Shown here: in pieces, positions 19,500 to 29,495 of the stretch | Layout: every line of letters starts with the position of its first letter | Numbering within the stretch: the first letter of the stretch is position 1 | Assembly (NCBI GenBank): GCA_947627615.1 | Contig: CANQWS010000009.1 | Location: 21,293-85,292 of the forward strand | Direction of reading: 5' to 3' | Length of the DNA stretch: 64,000 bases | From: an uncultured Muribaculaceae bacterium | GTDB lineage: Bacteria > Bacteroidota > Bacteroidia > Bacteroidales > Muribaculaceae | Position numbers and translations under genes: made by a program | Notes under the pieces: generated by a model | The model's input: the letters and a program-made list of their open reading frames with translations, nothing else | The model's database searches: none | What the model was told of the DNA's origin: nothing

Positions 19500-20343
19500 C
19501 TTCTGTCTCTATAAACTGATTGTTCAACAATTCCGGCTCCGAGAGCGCGAACTCAAAAAGTGTCTCCATATTGACTGCCGTCTCTTGTCCCGCTGAACCC
19601 GGTATGATAATCTCGGCGCCTCCGAGCGAAGCACGTGAAAAGAGGGCTTCGGATGCGAGAGCTTTATTGTCAGTGGTGAAAAATCTGAGCCGTGAGGCAA
19701 CCGAGTGCAGACTCCGGTTGAAAATCAACCCGTCCTCTCCGAGAATGGTCACATGGTCAAGCAATGTCTCCACATCACGTACCTGATGAGTGGATATGAT
19801 AATTGTGCGTTCATCGGTCATGTTTGTGGAGATGAGTCTGCGGAAGTTGCTTTTTCCGGGAATATCGAGTCCGTTGGTAGGCTCGTCCATGAGAAGCAGC
19901 GAAGTGTTGCAGGCCATAGCGAAACACATAAAAGCTTTCTTTTTCTGTCCCATGGACAGCGAGCCGAGGTTCACATCGGGCTGCAGTTCAAATGAGAGCA
20001 GATGCCTGATGAAATCCTCGTGAGAGAATTTCGGATAGAATCCGGAATGGGCCTTCACATAATCGGCAAAGGGAATGGAGGGCATGGTGAACTCTTCGGG
20101 GACAATGAAAATGTCAGAAAATGTTTTGGGGAGTCTGAGCCGCGAATCCACGCCGTTGACCAGCACTTTTCCGCCGGACGGGGTCAGCGCCCCCGCCATG
20201 AGATAGAGCAACGTGGATTTCCCGACGCCGTTACGTCCGAGCAGCCCGTAGATCTTTCCTTCGGCAAACGAGAGGTCGAGGCCGTCATAGACTTTGGCTC
20301 CTTTTCTCGAATATGAGAATGACAGGTTTTCTATTCTAACCAT
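19483..20343 (-). CDS. ABC transporter ATP-binding protein
   Basis: This is a 286-residue ATPase. Walker A is GRNGVGKST (residues 36-44), the signature is SLSMGQKKKA, and Walker B with the catalytic Glu is LLLMDEPTNGLD, followed by the switch His in STHQVRDVE. The C-terminal 70 residues are a divergent regulatory extension. It is the first gene of the operon and is transcribed from the promoter at 20375-20405. It energises the permease encoded next. Confidence 0.92.
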   Translation of the reverse strand: MVRIENLSFSYSRKGAKVYDGLDLSFAEGKIYGLLGRNGVGKSTLLYLMAGALTPSGGKVLVNGVDSRLRLPKTFSDIFIVPEEFTMPSIPFADYVKAHSGFYPKFSHEDFIRHLLSFELQPDVNLGSLSMGQKKKAFMCFAMACNTSLLLMDEPTNGLDIPGKSNFRRLISTNMTDERTIIISTHQVRDVETLLDHVTILGEDGLIFNRSLHSVASRLRFFTTDNKALASEALFSRASLGGAEIIIPGSAGQETAVNMETLFEFALSEPELLNNQFIETEDGNEE

Positions 20344-20349
20344 TGTATT

Positions 20350-20373
20350 AGTGTATGGGTATATTAGTACACT
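20350..20373. promoter_or_regulatory. Probable GntR operator (AGTGTA-N12-TACACT)
   Basis: AGTGTA (20350-20355) and TACACT (20368-20373) form a perfect inverted repeat with 12 bases between them. The repeat ends one base from the -7 box and spans the expected transcription start of the ABC/GntR operon, the right position for repression by the encoded GntR protein. The heptamer TATTAGT also occurs twice here as a direct repeat. Confidence 0.65.
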
Positions 20374-20374
20374 G

Positions 20375-20405
20375 CAAAAGTAGGCTATTTTTTCTTATCA
20401 GCAAA
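20375..20405 (-). promoter_or_regulatory. Consensus promoter of the ABC transporter/GntR operon
   Basis: On the minus strand, TTTG (20402-20405), a 19-base spacer and TACTTTTG (20375-20382) fully match the Bacteroidota promoter consensus. It lies 31 bases upstream of the ATPase start codon and directly abuts the inverted repeat. Confidence 0.8.
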
Positions 20406-20443
20406 TTTTTCACCGGAATTTTTTCAAATAAAATCAGGAACCA

Positions 20444-20485
20444 CGATAAAAGAGAAAAGGGGAACGTTTTTTAGGACGCTCCCCT
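20444..20485 (-). terminator. Intrinsic terminator of the small lipoprotein gene
   Basis: On the minus strand a hairpin with arms AGGGGAGCGT and ACGTTCCCCT (20458-20485, one mismatched pair) is followed by a T-rich tract (TTTTCTCTTTT). It sits 45 bases after the stop of the lipoprotein gene. Confidence 0.7.
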
Positions 20486-20530
20486 CACTCAAAGTAGAGA
20501 GATATATCACTTATTTGACAGTGAGATAAT

Positions 20531-21016
20531 TTACTTCTGTCCGGCTCCTGAATCGCCGGAGTCTCCGGAGTCACCGCCATCATCGCCGCCGGTCGAAGGT
20601 ATGTCGGCCGCATCGGCCACAACATGAATCTTCATACCTCCGGCGGCTGAGCCTATCGAATGGTTCTCCTGGAATACAGGCAGCGAATAGGCCAGATTAT
20701 ATGTGCCCGGATCAAGATCCTTGGTGGGGATGTTTATCCCGTAGGGGCTGATGTAGTTGGTGCCCATGGGATAACCGTCAAGAAAATAGCTGACGTTACT
20801 TGTCCCTGCATTCTGGTCCTTGATATTTGACGTCACCTTGACGGCAACAACCTGAATATCCTCCGGCTTTACAACGTAGACTTCGTTATTGATCACCGTA
20901 TTGGTAGCTGCGAATTCGAGCTTGATGTCCACATCGGGAACATCGTCGTCATCGCTGCAGGAAGTAAATGCAGTCATAAGGGGCAACGCCATAAGTGCAA
21001 ATAAAAACTTCTTCAT
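20531..21016 (-). CDS. Small surface lipoprotein, function unknown
   Basis: This 161-residue protein has a signal peptide and lipobox ending at Cys20, followed by Ser-Asp-Asp-Asp-Asp. That acidic stretch is the export signal that places Bacteroidota lipoproteins on the cell surface. The middle holds one Ig-like beta domain (residues about 30-135). The C-terminus is a low-complexity tail with the repeated unit GDSGDSGDSG. It has its own terminator and lies 75 bases downstream of clpB on the same strand, so it may be read from the clpB transcript. I do not recognise a family. Confidence 0.7.
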   Translation of the reverse strand: MKKFLFALMALPLMTAFTSCSDDDDVPDVDIKLEFAATNTVINNEVYVVKPEDIQVVAVKVTSNIKDQNAGTSNVSYFLDGYPMGTNYISPYGINIPTKDLDPGTYNLAYSLPVFQENHSIGSAAGGMKIHVVADAADIPSTGGDDGGDSGDSGDSGAGQK

Positions 21017-21090
21017 TTGATGTGTAAATTAAAACTTGTTTTGATAAATATTATATATGTAATTGTGTGTTTTGGGGTTTCTTACCGTGT

Positions 21091-23682
21091 TCAATTGTTG
21101 AACGTCAGCATGTCATCCTTGACGTCGATCACAATGGGCTTCTCCTTGTCAACTTTCTGTGCCAGAATATCCTTCGACAACTGGTTGAGCACAAGCCTGT
21201 GAATGGCGCGCTTGACAGGTCGGGCACCGAATTCGGGGTCATAACCTTCCTCGACAAGATAATGGAGGGCGGCGGGAGTGACCTCAAGAGTGACACCGTT
21301 GGTGGCAAGCATCTTCTTGATGCTGCGGATCTGGAGTCCTACTATCTCTTCGATTTCCTTCTCGTTGAGCGGAGTGAACATTATGGTCTCGTCGATACGG
21401 TTCAGGAATTCGGGACGAATTGTCTGTTTTAGCATTTCAAGCACCTCGTTCTTGGTCTTTTCCACCGTCTCGTCATGATTCTCGGGGGTCATCTTGGCGA
21501 AGTTGTCGCGTATGACTGACGAACCCATGTTGGAGGTCATGATTATTATGGTGTTCTTGAAATTGACCAGACGGCCTTTGTTGTCGGTCAGACGTCCGTC
21601 GTCAAGCACCTGAAGGAGGATATTGAACACATCGGGATGCGCTTTCTCTATTTCATCGAAAAGAACCACGGAGTAGGGTTTGCGTCTGACGGCCTCGGTC
21701 AGCTGACCGCCTTCGTCGTAACCAACGTATCCCGGAGGCGCTCCGACAAGACGGCTCACGGTGTGCTTCTCCTGATATTCGCTCATATCTATTCGCGTCA
21801 TCATATTCTCGTCATCGAACAGATATTCGGCAAGAGCCTTGGCAAGCTCGGTCTTGCCCACACCGGTTGTTCCGAGGAATATGAACGAGCCTATGGGCCG
21901 GCGGGGGTCGTTAAGACCGGCACGGCTGCGGCGGACGGCATCGGCTATGGCGCGGATGGCTTCCTCCTGCCCTACCACACGCTGATGAAGCTCTTCCTCG
22001 AGATGGAGAAGTTTCTCTTTCTCGCTCTGGACCATCTTGTTGACGGGAATTCCTGTCCAGCGGGAAACCACATCAGCAATGTCCTCTGCGTCAACCTCTT
22101 CCTTAATCAGCGCTTTCTCGCCCTGCATCATGCGGAGCTGTTCCTGAATCTCGGCGTTTTCCTGCTCTTTCTGCTGCACTTTGGAATAGCGGATTTCGGC
22201 CACCTTGGCGTAATCTCCTTCACGTTCGGCGCGGTCAGCCTCGAAGTTAAGCTGCTCGATATCGATCTTGTTCTGCTGGATGCGGTTTATGAGGTCCTTT
22301 TCGGCACGCCACTTGGCGGTGTATTCTTTCTCTTCCTCGCGCATCTCGGCGAGTTCTTTTTCGATTTCCTTTACCTTAGGCTTGTCGCCTTCGCGCTTGA
22401 TGGCCTCGCGTTCAATCTCCTTCTGGGCTATGCGGCGGGTAATCTCATCGAGAGCCTGCGGCACCGAGTCAATTTCCAGACGCAGTTTCGAGGCAGCCTC
22501 GTCGACAAGGTCAATGGCTTTGTCGGGGAGGAAACGGTCAGTGATGTAACGCTCCGAAAGCTGCACGGCGGCAATAATCGCCTCGTCACGGATACGCACC
22601 TTGTGATGGTTCTCGTAACGCTCTTTCAGACCGCGGAGAATGGCTATGGCGCTCATCTCGTCAGGTTCATTGACCATCACTTTCTGGAAACGGCGTTCAA
22701 GCGCCTTGTCTTTCTCGAAATATTTCTGATACTCGTCAAGAGTGGTGGCGCCTATGCTGCGGAGCTCACCACGTGCAAGCGCAGGCTTGAGGATGTTGGC
22801 GGCATCCATAGCGCCCTCGCCTTTTCCGGCTCCCACAAGAGTATGGATCTCATCGATGAACAGGATTATCTCTCCGTCGCTCTGGGTCACCTCGTTGACA
22901 ATGGCTTTCAGACGCTCTTCAAATTCGCCTTTATATTTCGCGCCGGCCACAAGAGCACCCATGTCAAGGGAGAATATCTGTTTGGAGCGGAGGTTCTCGG
23001 GAACGTCGCCACGGACAATACGCTGCGCCAGACCTTCGGCTATGGCCGTTTTTCCTGTACCCGGCTCGCCTATGAGCATGGGATTGTTCTTGGTACGGCG
23101 GCTCAGAATCTGGAGCACACGGCGGATTTCGTCGTCACGGCCTATTACCGGGTCAAGCTTACCGGAGCGGGCACGCTCGTTGAGGTTTATGGCATATTTG
23201 CTGAGGGCGTTGTAAGTGTCCTCGGCACTCTGGTCAGTGGCTTTCTTGCCCTTACGGAGTTCTTCGATTGCGCTCTTGAGCTCGCGTTCGCTCAGGCCGG
23301 CATCCTTCAATATGGTGGAAGCCTGAGAACCGACCTCGAATATAGCCATGAGGATAGACTCGAGAGTCACATATTCGTCTCCCTGTTTCTTGGAGATGTC
23401 AAGGGCTTTCTGAAGTACATCATTGGAATAGCGGCTGAGATACGGCTCCGACCCGCCCGAGACCTTGGGCAGGGATGCTATCTCATTGTCAATCTGCCTG
23501 TCGACGACGCTGATATTGGCGCCGACCTTGGCAAAAATGAACTTTATCAGGCTCTCGCCCTCGGTCATCACGCCTTTTAACAGATGTACCGGTTCTATAG
23601 CCTGATTGCCGTTGCCTTTGGTGATTTCAAATGCTTTCTGAATCGCTTCCTGCGATTTGATTGTGAAATTATTGAAATTCAT
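21091..23682 (-). CDS. clpB: ATP-dependent disaggregase ClpB
   Basis: This 863-residue protein is the cytoplasmic Hsp100 ring that, with DnaK, pulls apart heat-aggregated proteins. It has the N-terminal Clp repeat domain (1-150), a first AAA+ domain with Walker [10 protein letters not shown] (205-213) and Walker [11 protein letters not shown], and the long middle coiled-coil domain (about 400-530). The second AAA+ domain has Walker [10 protein letters not shown] and the pore loop GYVGYDEGG, and the C-terminal D2-small domain ends NQLSKDIL. The middle domain and the absence of a ClpP-binding loop separate it from ClpA and ClpC. The start is the conserved [17 protein letters not shown]. No clear housekeeping promoter is seen upstream. 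Confidence 0.96.
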   Translation of the reverse strand: MNFNNFTIKSQEAIQKAFEITKGNGNQAIEPVHLLKGVMTEGESLIKFIFAKVGANISVVDRQIDNEIASLPKVSGGSEPYLSRYSNDVLQKALDISKKQGDEYVTLESILMAIFEVGSQASTILKDAGLSERELKSAIEELRKGKKATDQSAEDTYNALSKYAINLNERARSGKLDPVIGRDDEIRRVLQILSRRTKNNPMLIGEPGTGKTAIAEGLAQRIVRGDVPENLRSKQIFSLDMGALVAGAKYKGEFEERLKAIVNEVTQSDGEIILFIDEIHTLVGAGKGEGAMDAANILKPALARGELRSIGATTLDEYQKYFEKDKALERRFQKVMVNEPDEMSAIAILRGLKERYENHHKVRIRDEAIIAAVQLSERYITDRFLPDKAIDLVDEAASKLRLEIDSVPQALDEITRRIAQKEIEREAIKREGDKPKVKEIEKELAEMREEEKEYTAKWRAEKDLINRIQQNKIDIEQLNFEADRAEREGDYAKVAEIRYSKVQQKEQENAEIQEQLRMMQGEKALIKEEVDAEDIADVVSRWTGIPVNKMVQSEKEKLLHLEEELHQRVVGQEEAIRAIADAVRRSRAGLNDPRRPIGSFIFLGTTGVGKTELAKALAEYLFDDENMMTRIDMSEYQEKHTVSRLVGAPPGYVGYDEGGQLTEAVRRKPYSVVLFDEIEKAHPDVFNILLQVLDDGRLTDNKGRLVNFKNTIIIMTSNMGSSVIRDNFAKMTPENHDETVEKTKNEVLEMLKQTIRPEFLNRIDETIMFTPLNEKEIEEIVGLQIRSIKKMLATNGVTLEVTPAALHYLVEEGYDPEFGARPVKRAIHRLVLNQLSKDILAQKVDKEKPIVIDVKDDMLTFNN

Positions 23683-24060
23683 AACGGTATGTTGTTTTTG
23701 AGTGTTTGTTCTGTTTTAAGTATTTGCTTGCATGCTATTCGTTTAACAATCTTTGTGTAAACTTAGTTGCATTCACCTTAAATTTTTCACAAGCAGACGT
23801 GTTATTTCATCAAGTTTTGCTAATTTTGTAAATGCAATTCTTTTGCCAATCTGAAATCATGTCATGAAGTGAATTGAACTTTTTGAATATTAAGATCTAT
23901 GGTAAGGCGCCGCATCCTGATCTCCGCCCTGCAAAACGGGGAAAAGCGGACAGGAAAACCGGCCATGGATATTGAGACACCGGAAGCTCGGTCACTTCAG
24001 TTTTTAACATATAGAAACAAGTTTAATCATTTCCACTCCAACGGAACAAAAGACAATAGA
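23683..24060. other. Divergent intergenic region between clpB and the DUF5106 gene
   Basis: This is a 378-base gap. On the plus strand a -7-like box TAATTTTG lies at 23821-23828 without a clear -33 box, which implies a leader of about 225 bases for the DUF5106 gene. The leader holds complementary GC-rich stretches (TCCGC...GCGGA near 23922-23949, and ACCG...CGGT near 23961-23996). It could therefore be structured, but I recognise no riboswitch class. An ORF extension upstream of 24061 is open in frame but looks non-coding. Confidence 0.5.
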
Positions 24061-24972
24061 ATGAAACATATAATAATAACAGTCATCACCCTTCTGCTGT
24101 CGGTTTCGGCCTCGGCCCAGGCCGTAGGCGCCCAGACCCAGCAGTTCTTCCAGCTGCCCATAGTTCCGGATTCCATAAAGAACTTCCAGAACCGCTGCGA
24201 CTACATGATTACCCACTACTGGGACTTCTGCGACCTGAAAAAAGCGTTTTCGTCACGTGACAAAATGGCAGATGCCTTCAACATGTATCTCTCGTTCATG
24301 CCCTACGCCTCGGCCACATCGGTGTATGCGTCGGTCAACAAGTTCATGGACAACATTTCAAAGAAGCCTGACGACGTGCTTTTCATAGCCGGTCTGGCCG
24401 AAAACAATCTGTTTGCCGACACGGCCCAGTTCCAGAGCGAGGAACTTTACAGCCTGTTCCTTGACAATGTGCTGAAAAACAAAAAGCTTAACAAACAGCA
24501 GCGCGAGCGTTACGAGAAACAGTCAAAGGTGCTCCACAATTCGCAGGAAGGAATGATTGCACCCGATTTCGAATACACGGACCTCAACGGGACCAAACAG
24601 AAGTTCACGCCTGACACCACCAAATTCGCCACCATACTGATGTTCGTGGTGCCGGGTGACCCGCAGTCCGACCTCGACAAGATACGCCTCGATGCCGACA
24701 TCAAGACCTCGCAGCTCGTGAAGAGCGGCCGCGTGCGCATTGTGTGCATAGCCTACGAGAACGGCGACGGCTCCCTGTCCTGCCCCGAAGGATGGGAAAC
24801 CGGATATGCCCTTGACGTGAACGAAATCTACGACATGCGCCACACTCCGCGCTACTATATCCTGAACTCCGACGGCAAGATTCTGCGCAAAGGTTCGGAA
24901 GTGGAGCCGGTGCTCAACGTGATGCAGCTGCTCAGAGTACCCAAGAAAAAGCCTTCGGCATCACAGGAGTAA
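24061..24972 (+). CDS. DUF5106-type secreted protein with thioredoxin-like C-terminal domain
   Basis: This 303-residue protein has a signal peptide (residues 1-21, ending SASAQA). The N-terminal helical region (QLPIVPDSIKNFQNRCDYMITHYWDFCDLKKAF) is the DUF5106-type module. The C-terminal part has a thioredoxin fold (APDFEYTDLNGTKQKFTPD, then ATILMFVVPGDPQSDLDKIR). Where active thioredoxins carry Cys-x-x-Cys this protein has Gly-Asp-Pro-Gln, so it is unlikely to be a redox enzyme. I chose ATG 24061 because the signal peptide begins there. A paralogue lies at 32341-33312 and keeps the two cysteines. The biological role is unknown. Confidence 0.8.
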   Translation: MKHIIITVITLLLSVSASAQAVGAQTQQFFQLPIVPDSIKNFQNRCDYMITHYWDFCDLKKAFSSRDKMADAFNMYLSFMPYASATSVYASVNKFMDNISKKPDDVLFIAGLAENNLFADTAQFQSEELYSLFLDNVLKNKKLNKQQRERYEKQSKVLHNSQEGMIAPDFEYTDLNGTKQKFTPDTTKFATILMFVVPGDPQSDLDKIRLDADIKTSQLVKSGRVRIVCIAYENGDGSLSCPEGWETGYALDVNEIYDMRHTPRYYILNSDGKILRKGSEVEPVLNVMQLLRVPKKKPSASQE

Positions 24973-25048
24973 TCCGTCAGGAGAGCATGCCGCACGCAAC
25001 CGGCCTGTAAAAAACAAAGAAACAATAAACCGCCAACAATATAACTTC

Positions 25049-25558
25049 ATGAGTAAGTTCGCCCAATCGCTAATACGCCTGTACCTGAGATTCTCAGGAT
25101 TTTCCTACACCAACATGGCCCGTCTTTTCATGCGCCTTTTCGTAGGAGTGATGTTCATGCAGTTCGGCATCAAGCATCTTGTCCTCTACTCTCAGCTGCA
25201 GAACAGTTTTCCGACCATGCTGGGCCTGTCGCCCACATTCTGCCTGATAACCATGATAGTCATAGAGCTCGTTTGCTCGCTGCTCATAATAGTGGGATTC
25301 CTCACGAGGCTTGCCACAATTCCGGCCGTACTGTCAATGATAGCGGCTGAAATCTATATTCTGAAGGACCTTGTGCCCCACACGGCAGTATGGGGTCTCA
25401 GCTCCACCCAGCCCGGCTATCTGCCCATCATGTTCATAGGAATCTTCCTGTTCATCCTGCTGGCCGGCCCCGGCAAAATCTCGGTTGACTATTTCGTTTC
25501 CATTTTCATCATCTCCCGTCAGGGCCGCGACGAGAAAGAAGAGCTCGACGAGGTCTGA
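25049..25558 (+). CDS. DoxX family membrane protein
   Basis: This 169-residue protein has four predicted membrane helices in the DoxX pattern ([20 protein letters not shown], then a helix with [19 protein letters not shown], and [21 protein letters not shown]). The last motif, GPGKxSxD, is characteristic. DoxX proteins are often linked to quinone or thiol metabolism, but the function is not defined. The charged C-terminal tail ([13 protein letters not shown]) is cytoplasmic. It lies 76 bases after the DUF5106 gene and 25 bases before mnmA, so it may be part of the same transcript. Confidence 0.85.
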   Translation: MSKFAQSLIRLYLRFSGFSYTNMARLFMRLFVGVMFMQFGIKHLVLYSQLQNSFPTMLGLSPTFCLITMIVIELVCSLLIIVGFLTRLATIPAVLSMIAAEIYILKDLVPHTAVWGLSSTQPGYLPIMFIGIFLFILLAGPGKISVDYFVSIFIISRQGRDEKEELDEV

Positions 25559-25583
25559 CCCATATCAAGCACGGAATTGCCCA

Positions 25584-26663
25584 ATGAGAATAGCAGCATT
25601 GATTTCAGGCGGGGTTGACAGCGCCGTTGCCGCTCACCGGCTTGTGGAGCAGGGTCATGACGTGGACCTGTTCTACATTCGCATAGGACTCGACAATGGC
25701 GAGGGCGATTGCTCGGCCGAAGAAGACATAGAGATGTGCAGCCTGATAGCCCGGCGCTACGGACTGCCGTTTCAGGTAGTGTCCCTGCATCAGGAATACT
25801 GGGACAATGTGATGCAGTATGCCCTCGACACCGTGAAGCAGGGCCTTACGCCCAATCCGGACGTCATGTGCAACAGAATGATAAAGTTCGGTTTCTTCGA
25901 GCAGCGGTGGGGCCACGAGTTTGACCGTACGGCCACAGGCCACTACGCCAGAACTCTTGAAATGGACGGCAAAACCTATCTCGGAACGGCGCCCGATCCG
26001 GTCAAGGACCAGACGGACTTCCTGTCGCGGATAACATATCAGCAGCTCTGCCACATAATGTTTCCCATAGGCGACCTCCCCAAGAGCGATGTGCGGCGCA
26101 TAGCCGCGGAAGCCAAACTGCCCAATGCCTCGCGCCGCGACAGCCAGGGAATCTGTTTCCTCGGCAAAATCAACTACAACGATTTCATACGCCGCCACCT
26201 CGGCGAGAAACCGGGGGCCATAGTGGAGATAGAGACCGGCAGGAAACTCGGGGAACACAGAGGCTACTGGTTCCACACCATAGGCCAGCGCAAAGGACTC
26301 GGACTGAGCGGCGGGCCGTGGTATGTGGTCAAGAAATGCATCCCTGACAATGTGGTCTACGTTTCACGCGGTTACGACACCGAAAAACAATACGGACGGA
26401 CCCTGCACCTCGACGAGATGCACTGGATCACGGCCGACCCGTGGCCGGAAGAATGTTCCGGCGCGGCAATCACCTTCAAAAACCGTCACTCTCCCGAATT
26501 TATCGGAGGAAAACTGACCCGCATAGCTCCGGGCGAATATCTGGTTGAAAGCGAAAACAAAGTCCAGGGAATAGCCCCCGGACAATTCACGTCGATCTAC
26601 ACGCCGGACCGCCGTATATGTCTCGGAAGCGGCGTCATAACCGGCCGTAACGTGACGCTCTGA
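25584..26663 (+). CDS. mnmA: tRNA-specific 2-thiouridylase MnmA
   Basis: This 359-residue enzyme adds sulfur to uridine 34 of Lys, Glu and Gln tRNAs, using ATP and a sulfur relay. The PP-loop is SGGVDS (8-13). The two catalytic cysteines are visible as Cys96 ([12 protein letters not shown]) and Cys191 (SQGICFLG). GHYAR, DQTDFLS and the C-terminal barrel domain ([12 protein letters not shown], then [13 protein letters not shown]) complete the family pattern. ATG 25584 gives the conserved [13 protein letters not shown]; the in-frame extension upstream overlaps doxX and is not used. A second mnmA copy elsewhere in the genome would be usual for Bacteroidales. Confidence 0.93.
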   Translation: MRIAALISGGVDSAVAAHRLVEQGHDVDLFYIRIGLDNGEGDCSAEEDIEMCSLIARRYGLPFQVVSLHQEYWDNVMQYALDTVKQGLTPNPDVMCNRMIKFGFFEQRWGHEFDRTATGHYARTLEMDGKTYLGTAPDPVKDQTDFLSRITYQQLCHIMFPIGDLPKSDVRRIAAEAKLPNASRRDSQGICFLGKINYNDFIRRHLGEKPGAIVEIETGRKLGEHRGYWFHTIGQRKGLGLSGGPWYVVKKCIPDNVVYVSRGYDTEKQYGRTLHLDEMHWITADPWPEECSGAAITFKNRHSPEFIGGKLTRIAPGEYLVESENKVQGIAPGQFTSIYTPDRRICLGSGVITGRNVTL

Positions 26664-26715
26664 GCCGCCTTCTTCCCTAAAAAACTTCAACAGACACAAT
26701 TCAAAGAAGACTCCA

Positions 26716-27375
26716 ATGAACAAATCCCGCATACGCCTCAAGGTTCTCGGCATTTCCTACTCGCAGATTCAGTCCGGCGCCTACGCCCTGATTCTCGCCC
26801 AGGTGGGAGGCCCCTACCGCATCCCGGTGGTGATAGGAGCCTCGGAGGCACAGTCCATAGCTCTCAAAATGGAGAGCATCACTCCCCCGCGCCCAATGAC
26901 CCACGACCTCTTCGTCAGCTTCGCGCACGCTTTCGGAGTCACCCTGCGCGAGGTCTTCATCTATCGATTCGAGGACGGAATCTTTTCCTCAGAGCTTTCG
27001 TTCACGGACGGAGAGCGCACGGTGGCCATTGATTCCCGCACTTCCGACGCAATAGCCATTGCCATGCGTACGGGAGCGCCCATCTACATCACTCCGGAAA
27101 TCCTTGAGGAAACAGGATTTCTCCTTGAAGAGAAATCGGCCGGCGAGGACGAGGAAGCGGCAAAGGACGCTCCGGAATACACCGGAGAGGAGGACGATGA
27201 CGACACCGCCATGACCCCGAGGCTTCCGAAACTGGAAAAGTACACCATTGAGGAACTCGAACGCACCCTGGCGCAGCTCATTGAGCAGGAGAACTACGAG
27301 GAAGCGGCCCACGTCAATGAAATCCTCAAGATGAAGCGCGCCTCGAAAGAGGGCGGCGAATCCGAAATGCAATAA
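26716..27375 (+). CDS. Bifunctional nuclease family (BFN/DUF151) protein with UvrB/UvrC motif
   Basis: This 219-residue protein has a DUF151/bifunctional nuclease domain at residues about 5-140 (IRLKVLGISYSQIQSGAYALILAQ, VIGASEAQSIALKME, RPMTHDLFVSFA and the SRTSDAIAIAMRTGAPIYIT segment). An acidic linker (about 145-170) and a C-terminal UVR motif (LEQLIEQENYEEAA-like, about 180-212) follow. The domain combination is standard in Bacteroidota. A nuclease role is inferred from family members. It sits 52 bases after mnmA and 44 before the nucleoside transporter. Confidence 0.88.
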   Translation: MNKSRIRLKVLGISYSQIQSGAYALILAQVGGPYRIPVVIGASEAQSIALKMESITPPRPMTHDLFVSFAHAFGVTLREVFIYRFEDGIFSSELSFTDGERTVAIDSRTSDAIAIAMRTGAPIYITPEILEETGFLLEEKSAGEDEEAAKDAPEYTGEEDDDDTAMTPRLPKLEKYTIEELERTLAQLIEQENYEEAAHVNEILKMKRASKEGGESEMQ

Positions 27376-27419
27376 CCCTAACAAAAAGATATTACCAAAA
27401 AACACCTCACAACCAAATC

Positions 27420-28781
27420 ATGTCAGCGATCAAAGTAAAACTCGCCGTGATGAACTTTCTGGAATTCGCCGTATGGGGCGCATATCTGGTTTCACTCGGC
27501 ATCTATCTGTCCGGCGTAGGACTCGGCGATAAAATCTACTGGTTCTATACCGTGCAGGGCATAGTCTCAATCTTCATGCCGGCAATCATTGGCATAGCGG
27601 CCGACCGCTGGATACAGGCGCAGCGTATGCTGAGTCTGTGCCATCTGATAGCCGGTGTGGCCATGGGCGCCGCGGGCCTCTACTGCCTCGGCGCAGGAGA
27701 GGCGGTGGAATTCGCTCCGCTTTTCACCCTCTACACCATCTCCGTGGCATTTTTCATGCCTACGATAGGTCTGGCCAACTCCGTGGCCTACACGGCTCTG
27801 GGCAAAGCAGGCCTTGACACCGTGAAGCATTTCCCGCCCATCCGCGTGTTCGGAACCGTGGGCTTCATAGCGTCGATGCTGTTGACCAACTTCCTCGTCA
27901 TCGACGGCTCGCAGATGCAAGCCACTTTCTGGCAGCTCATCTCGTCGGCAGTGTTCAGCTTCATCCTCTCGGCCTACGCGCTGACCATGCCCTCCTGCCC
28001 CACAGCCGGCAAGGACACTTCGCAGAAATCGCTCTCGGAGGCTCTCGGCCTGCAGGCGTTCGCCCTGTTCAAACAGAAGAGCATGGCCATCTTCTTCATC
28101 TTCTCCATGCTCCTGGGTGTGTCGCTGCAGATAACCAACAGCTACGGCACCACGTTCATCAACGCTTTCCAGAGCGTGGCCGAATATGCCGACAGCTGGG
28201 GCGCACGCAACGCAACCGCGCTCGTGTCGCTCTCGCAGATGTCGGAGACGCTGTGCATTCTGCTGATTCCCTTCTGCCTCAAACGTTTCGGCATCAAGGG
28301 AGTGATGATGATAGCCATGATAGGCTGGGCGCTCCGTTTCGGATTCTTCGGCCTCGGCAACCCGGGTTCGGGAGTGTGGCTCTTCGTCCTCTCGATGATT
28401 GTCTACGGCGTGGCGTTCGATTTCTTCAACATCTCCGGTTCACTCTACGTTGACAAGCAGACATCGCCCTCCATCCGCTCAAGCGCCCAGGGACTTTTCA
28501 TGCTCATGACCAACGGCATCGGTGCCACAGTAGGCACACTGGCCGCCGGCGCCGTGGTGAACCACTATGTGTTTGACCGCCCCGACACCGCGCAGCAGAT
28601 AGCCGGCTGGCACACGTCGTGGTACATATTCGCGGCCTACGCTCTTGTGGTTGCCGTGCTTTTCTGGCTTGTTTTCCACGATGACACCAAGCCCCGCGTG
28701 ACCGGACGCGAGGCCGCCGATGCCGACGGCAATGACGCCGACGGTTTCGTAACCGTCAACGACAACGATTCAGCCGTATGA
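27420..28781 (+). CDS. MFS transporter, nucleoside:proton symporter family (NupG/XapB-like)
   Basis: This 453-residue protein has about twelve membrane helices. Its start, VKLAVMNFLEFAVWGAYLVSLG, and the segments PAIIGIAADRW, PPIRVFGTVGFI and DFFNISGSLYVDKQTSPSIRSSAQGLFMLMTNGIGATVG are typical of the nucleoside permease branch. It should import nucleosides with protons. The last 45 residues form a hydrophilic Asp/Asn-rich tail. The stop overlaps the rsmE start (ATGA), so the two genes are translationally coupled although functionally unrelated. Confidence 0.88.
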   Translation: MSAIKVKLAVMNFLEFAVWGAYLVSLGIYLSGVGLGDKIYWFYTVQGIVSIFMPAIIGIAADRWIQAQRMLSLCHLIAGVAMGAAGLYCLGAGEAVEFAPLFTLYTISVAFFMPTIGLANSVAYTALGKAGLDTVKHFPPIRVFGTVGFIASMLLTNFLVIDGSQMQATFWQLISSAVFSFILSAYALTMPSCPTAGKDTSQKSLSEALGLQAFALFKQKSMAIFFIFSMLLGVSLQITNSYGTTFINAFQSVAEYADSWGARNATALVSLSQMSETLCILLIPFCLKRFGIKGVMMIAMIGWALRFGFFGLGNPGSGVWLFVLSMIVYGVAFDFFNISGSLYVDKQTSPSIRSSAQGLFMLMTNGIGATVGTLAAGAVVNHYVFDRPDTAQQIAGWHTSWYIFAAYALVVAVLFWLVFHDDTKPRVTGREAADADGNDADGFVTVNDNDSAV

Positions 28782-29485
28782 TAATATTCCACGCTCCCGA
28801 CATTGAAAGCACCCTGACCCTACCGGAGAGCGATTCGCAACACGCCGTGAGGGTCCTGAGAATGACGGCCGGCCAGGAGCTGACCGTGATTGACGGACGC
28901 GGCAACCGCTTCCTCTGCCGCCTGACCGACGCGCATCCCAAACACGCCCGGGTGGAAATCACCGGCAGGGAGCTGATGCCGCTGTGCTGGCCGCAGACCA
29001 TGACCATAGCCGTGGCCCCGACCAAACACATTGACCGCATGGAATGGCTCGTGGAGAAGCTGACCGAGATAGGGGTCAACCGGATTGTCCCCCTGCTGGG
29101 CAAGCGCTCCGAGCGCAAGGAAATCAAGACCGAGCGCCTGAACAAGATAGCGGTGTCGGCCATGAAGCAGTCACTAAAGGCGGTTCTGCCCGAAATATGG
29201 CCCATGACCCCGGTCCGGGAGTTCATAGGGAGATGCGACGCCGCCCAACGGTTCATTGCCCACTGCGACGACAGTTCGGAGCGCCGCCTGCTGGCCCGCG
29301 AGTACACTGCCGGAAAGGACGTGGCCCTGATGATAGGTCCGGAGGGCGATTTCGCGCCTGACGAGATAGAGCTCGCCCTTGCCGGCGGATGGATTCCGGT
29401 GAGCCTCGGCGACAACCGGCTCCGCACCGAAACCGCGGCTCTGTGCGGCTGTGACACCTTCCACATCATTGACCAGATAAACTAA
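28778..29485 (+). CDS. rsmE: 16S rRNA (uracil-1498-N3)-methyltransferase RsmE
   Basis: This 235-residue protein has an N-terminal PUA-like domain (SDSQHAVRVLRMTAGQELTVIDGRG) and a C-terminal SPOUT (knotted) domain. The SAM-binding knot shows as LMIGPEGDFAPDEIELA and VSLGDNRLRTETAAL. It methylates U1498 of 16S rRNA using SAM. Its ATG overlaps the stop of the transporter gene, and kdsA starts 10 bases after its own stop. Confidence 0.93.
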   Translation: MIIFHAPDIESTLTLPESDSQHAVRVLRMTAGQELTVIDGRGNRFLCRLTDAHPKHARVEITGRELMPLCWPQTMTIAVAPTKHIDRMEWLVEKLTEIGVNRIVPLLGKRSERKEIKTERLNKIAVSAMKQSLKAVLPEIWPMTPVREFIGRCDAAQRFIAHCDDSSERRLLAREYTAGKDVALMIGPEGDFAPDEIELALAGGWIPVSLGDNRLRTETAALCGCDTFHIIDQIN

Positions 29486-29495
29486 CCAAACAGAT

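Noticed and set aside
21637..23580. A 647-codon open frame on the plus strand opposite clpB
   Set aside because: It is the shadow of clpB, which carries all the family motifs on the other strand. The antisense protein has no recognisable domain, and high-GC codon bias easily leaves such a frame open.
23899..24060. N-terminal extension of the DUF5106 gene
   Set aside because: It is open in frame but polar and arginine-rich, and a complete signal peptide starts at 24061.
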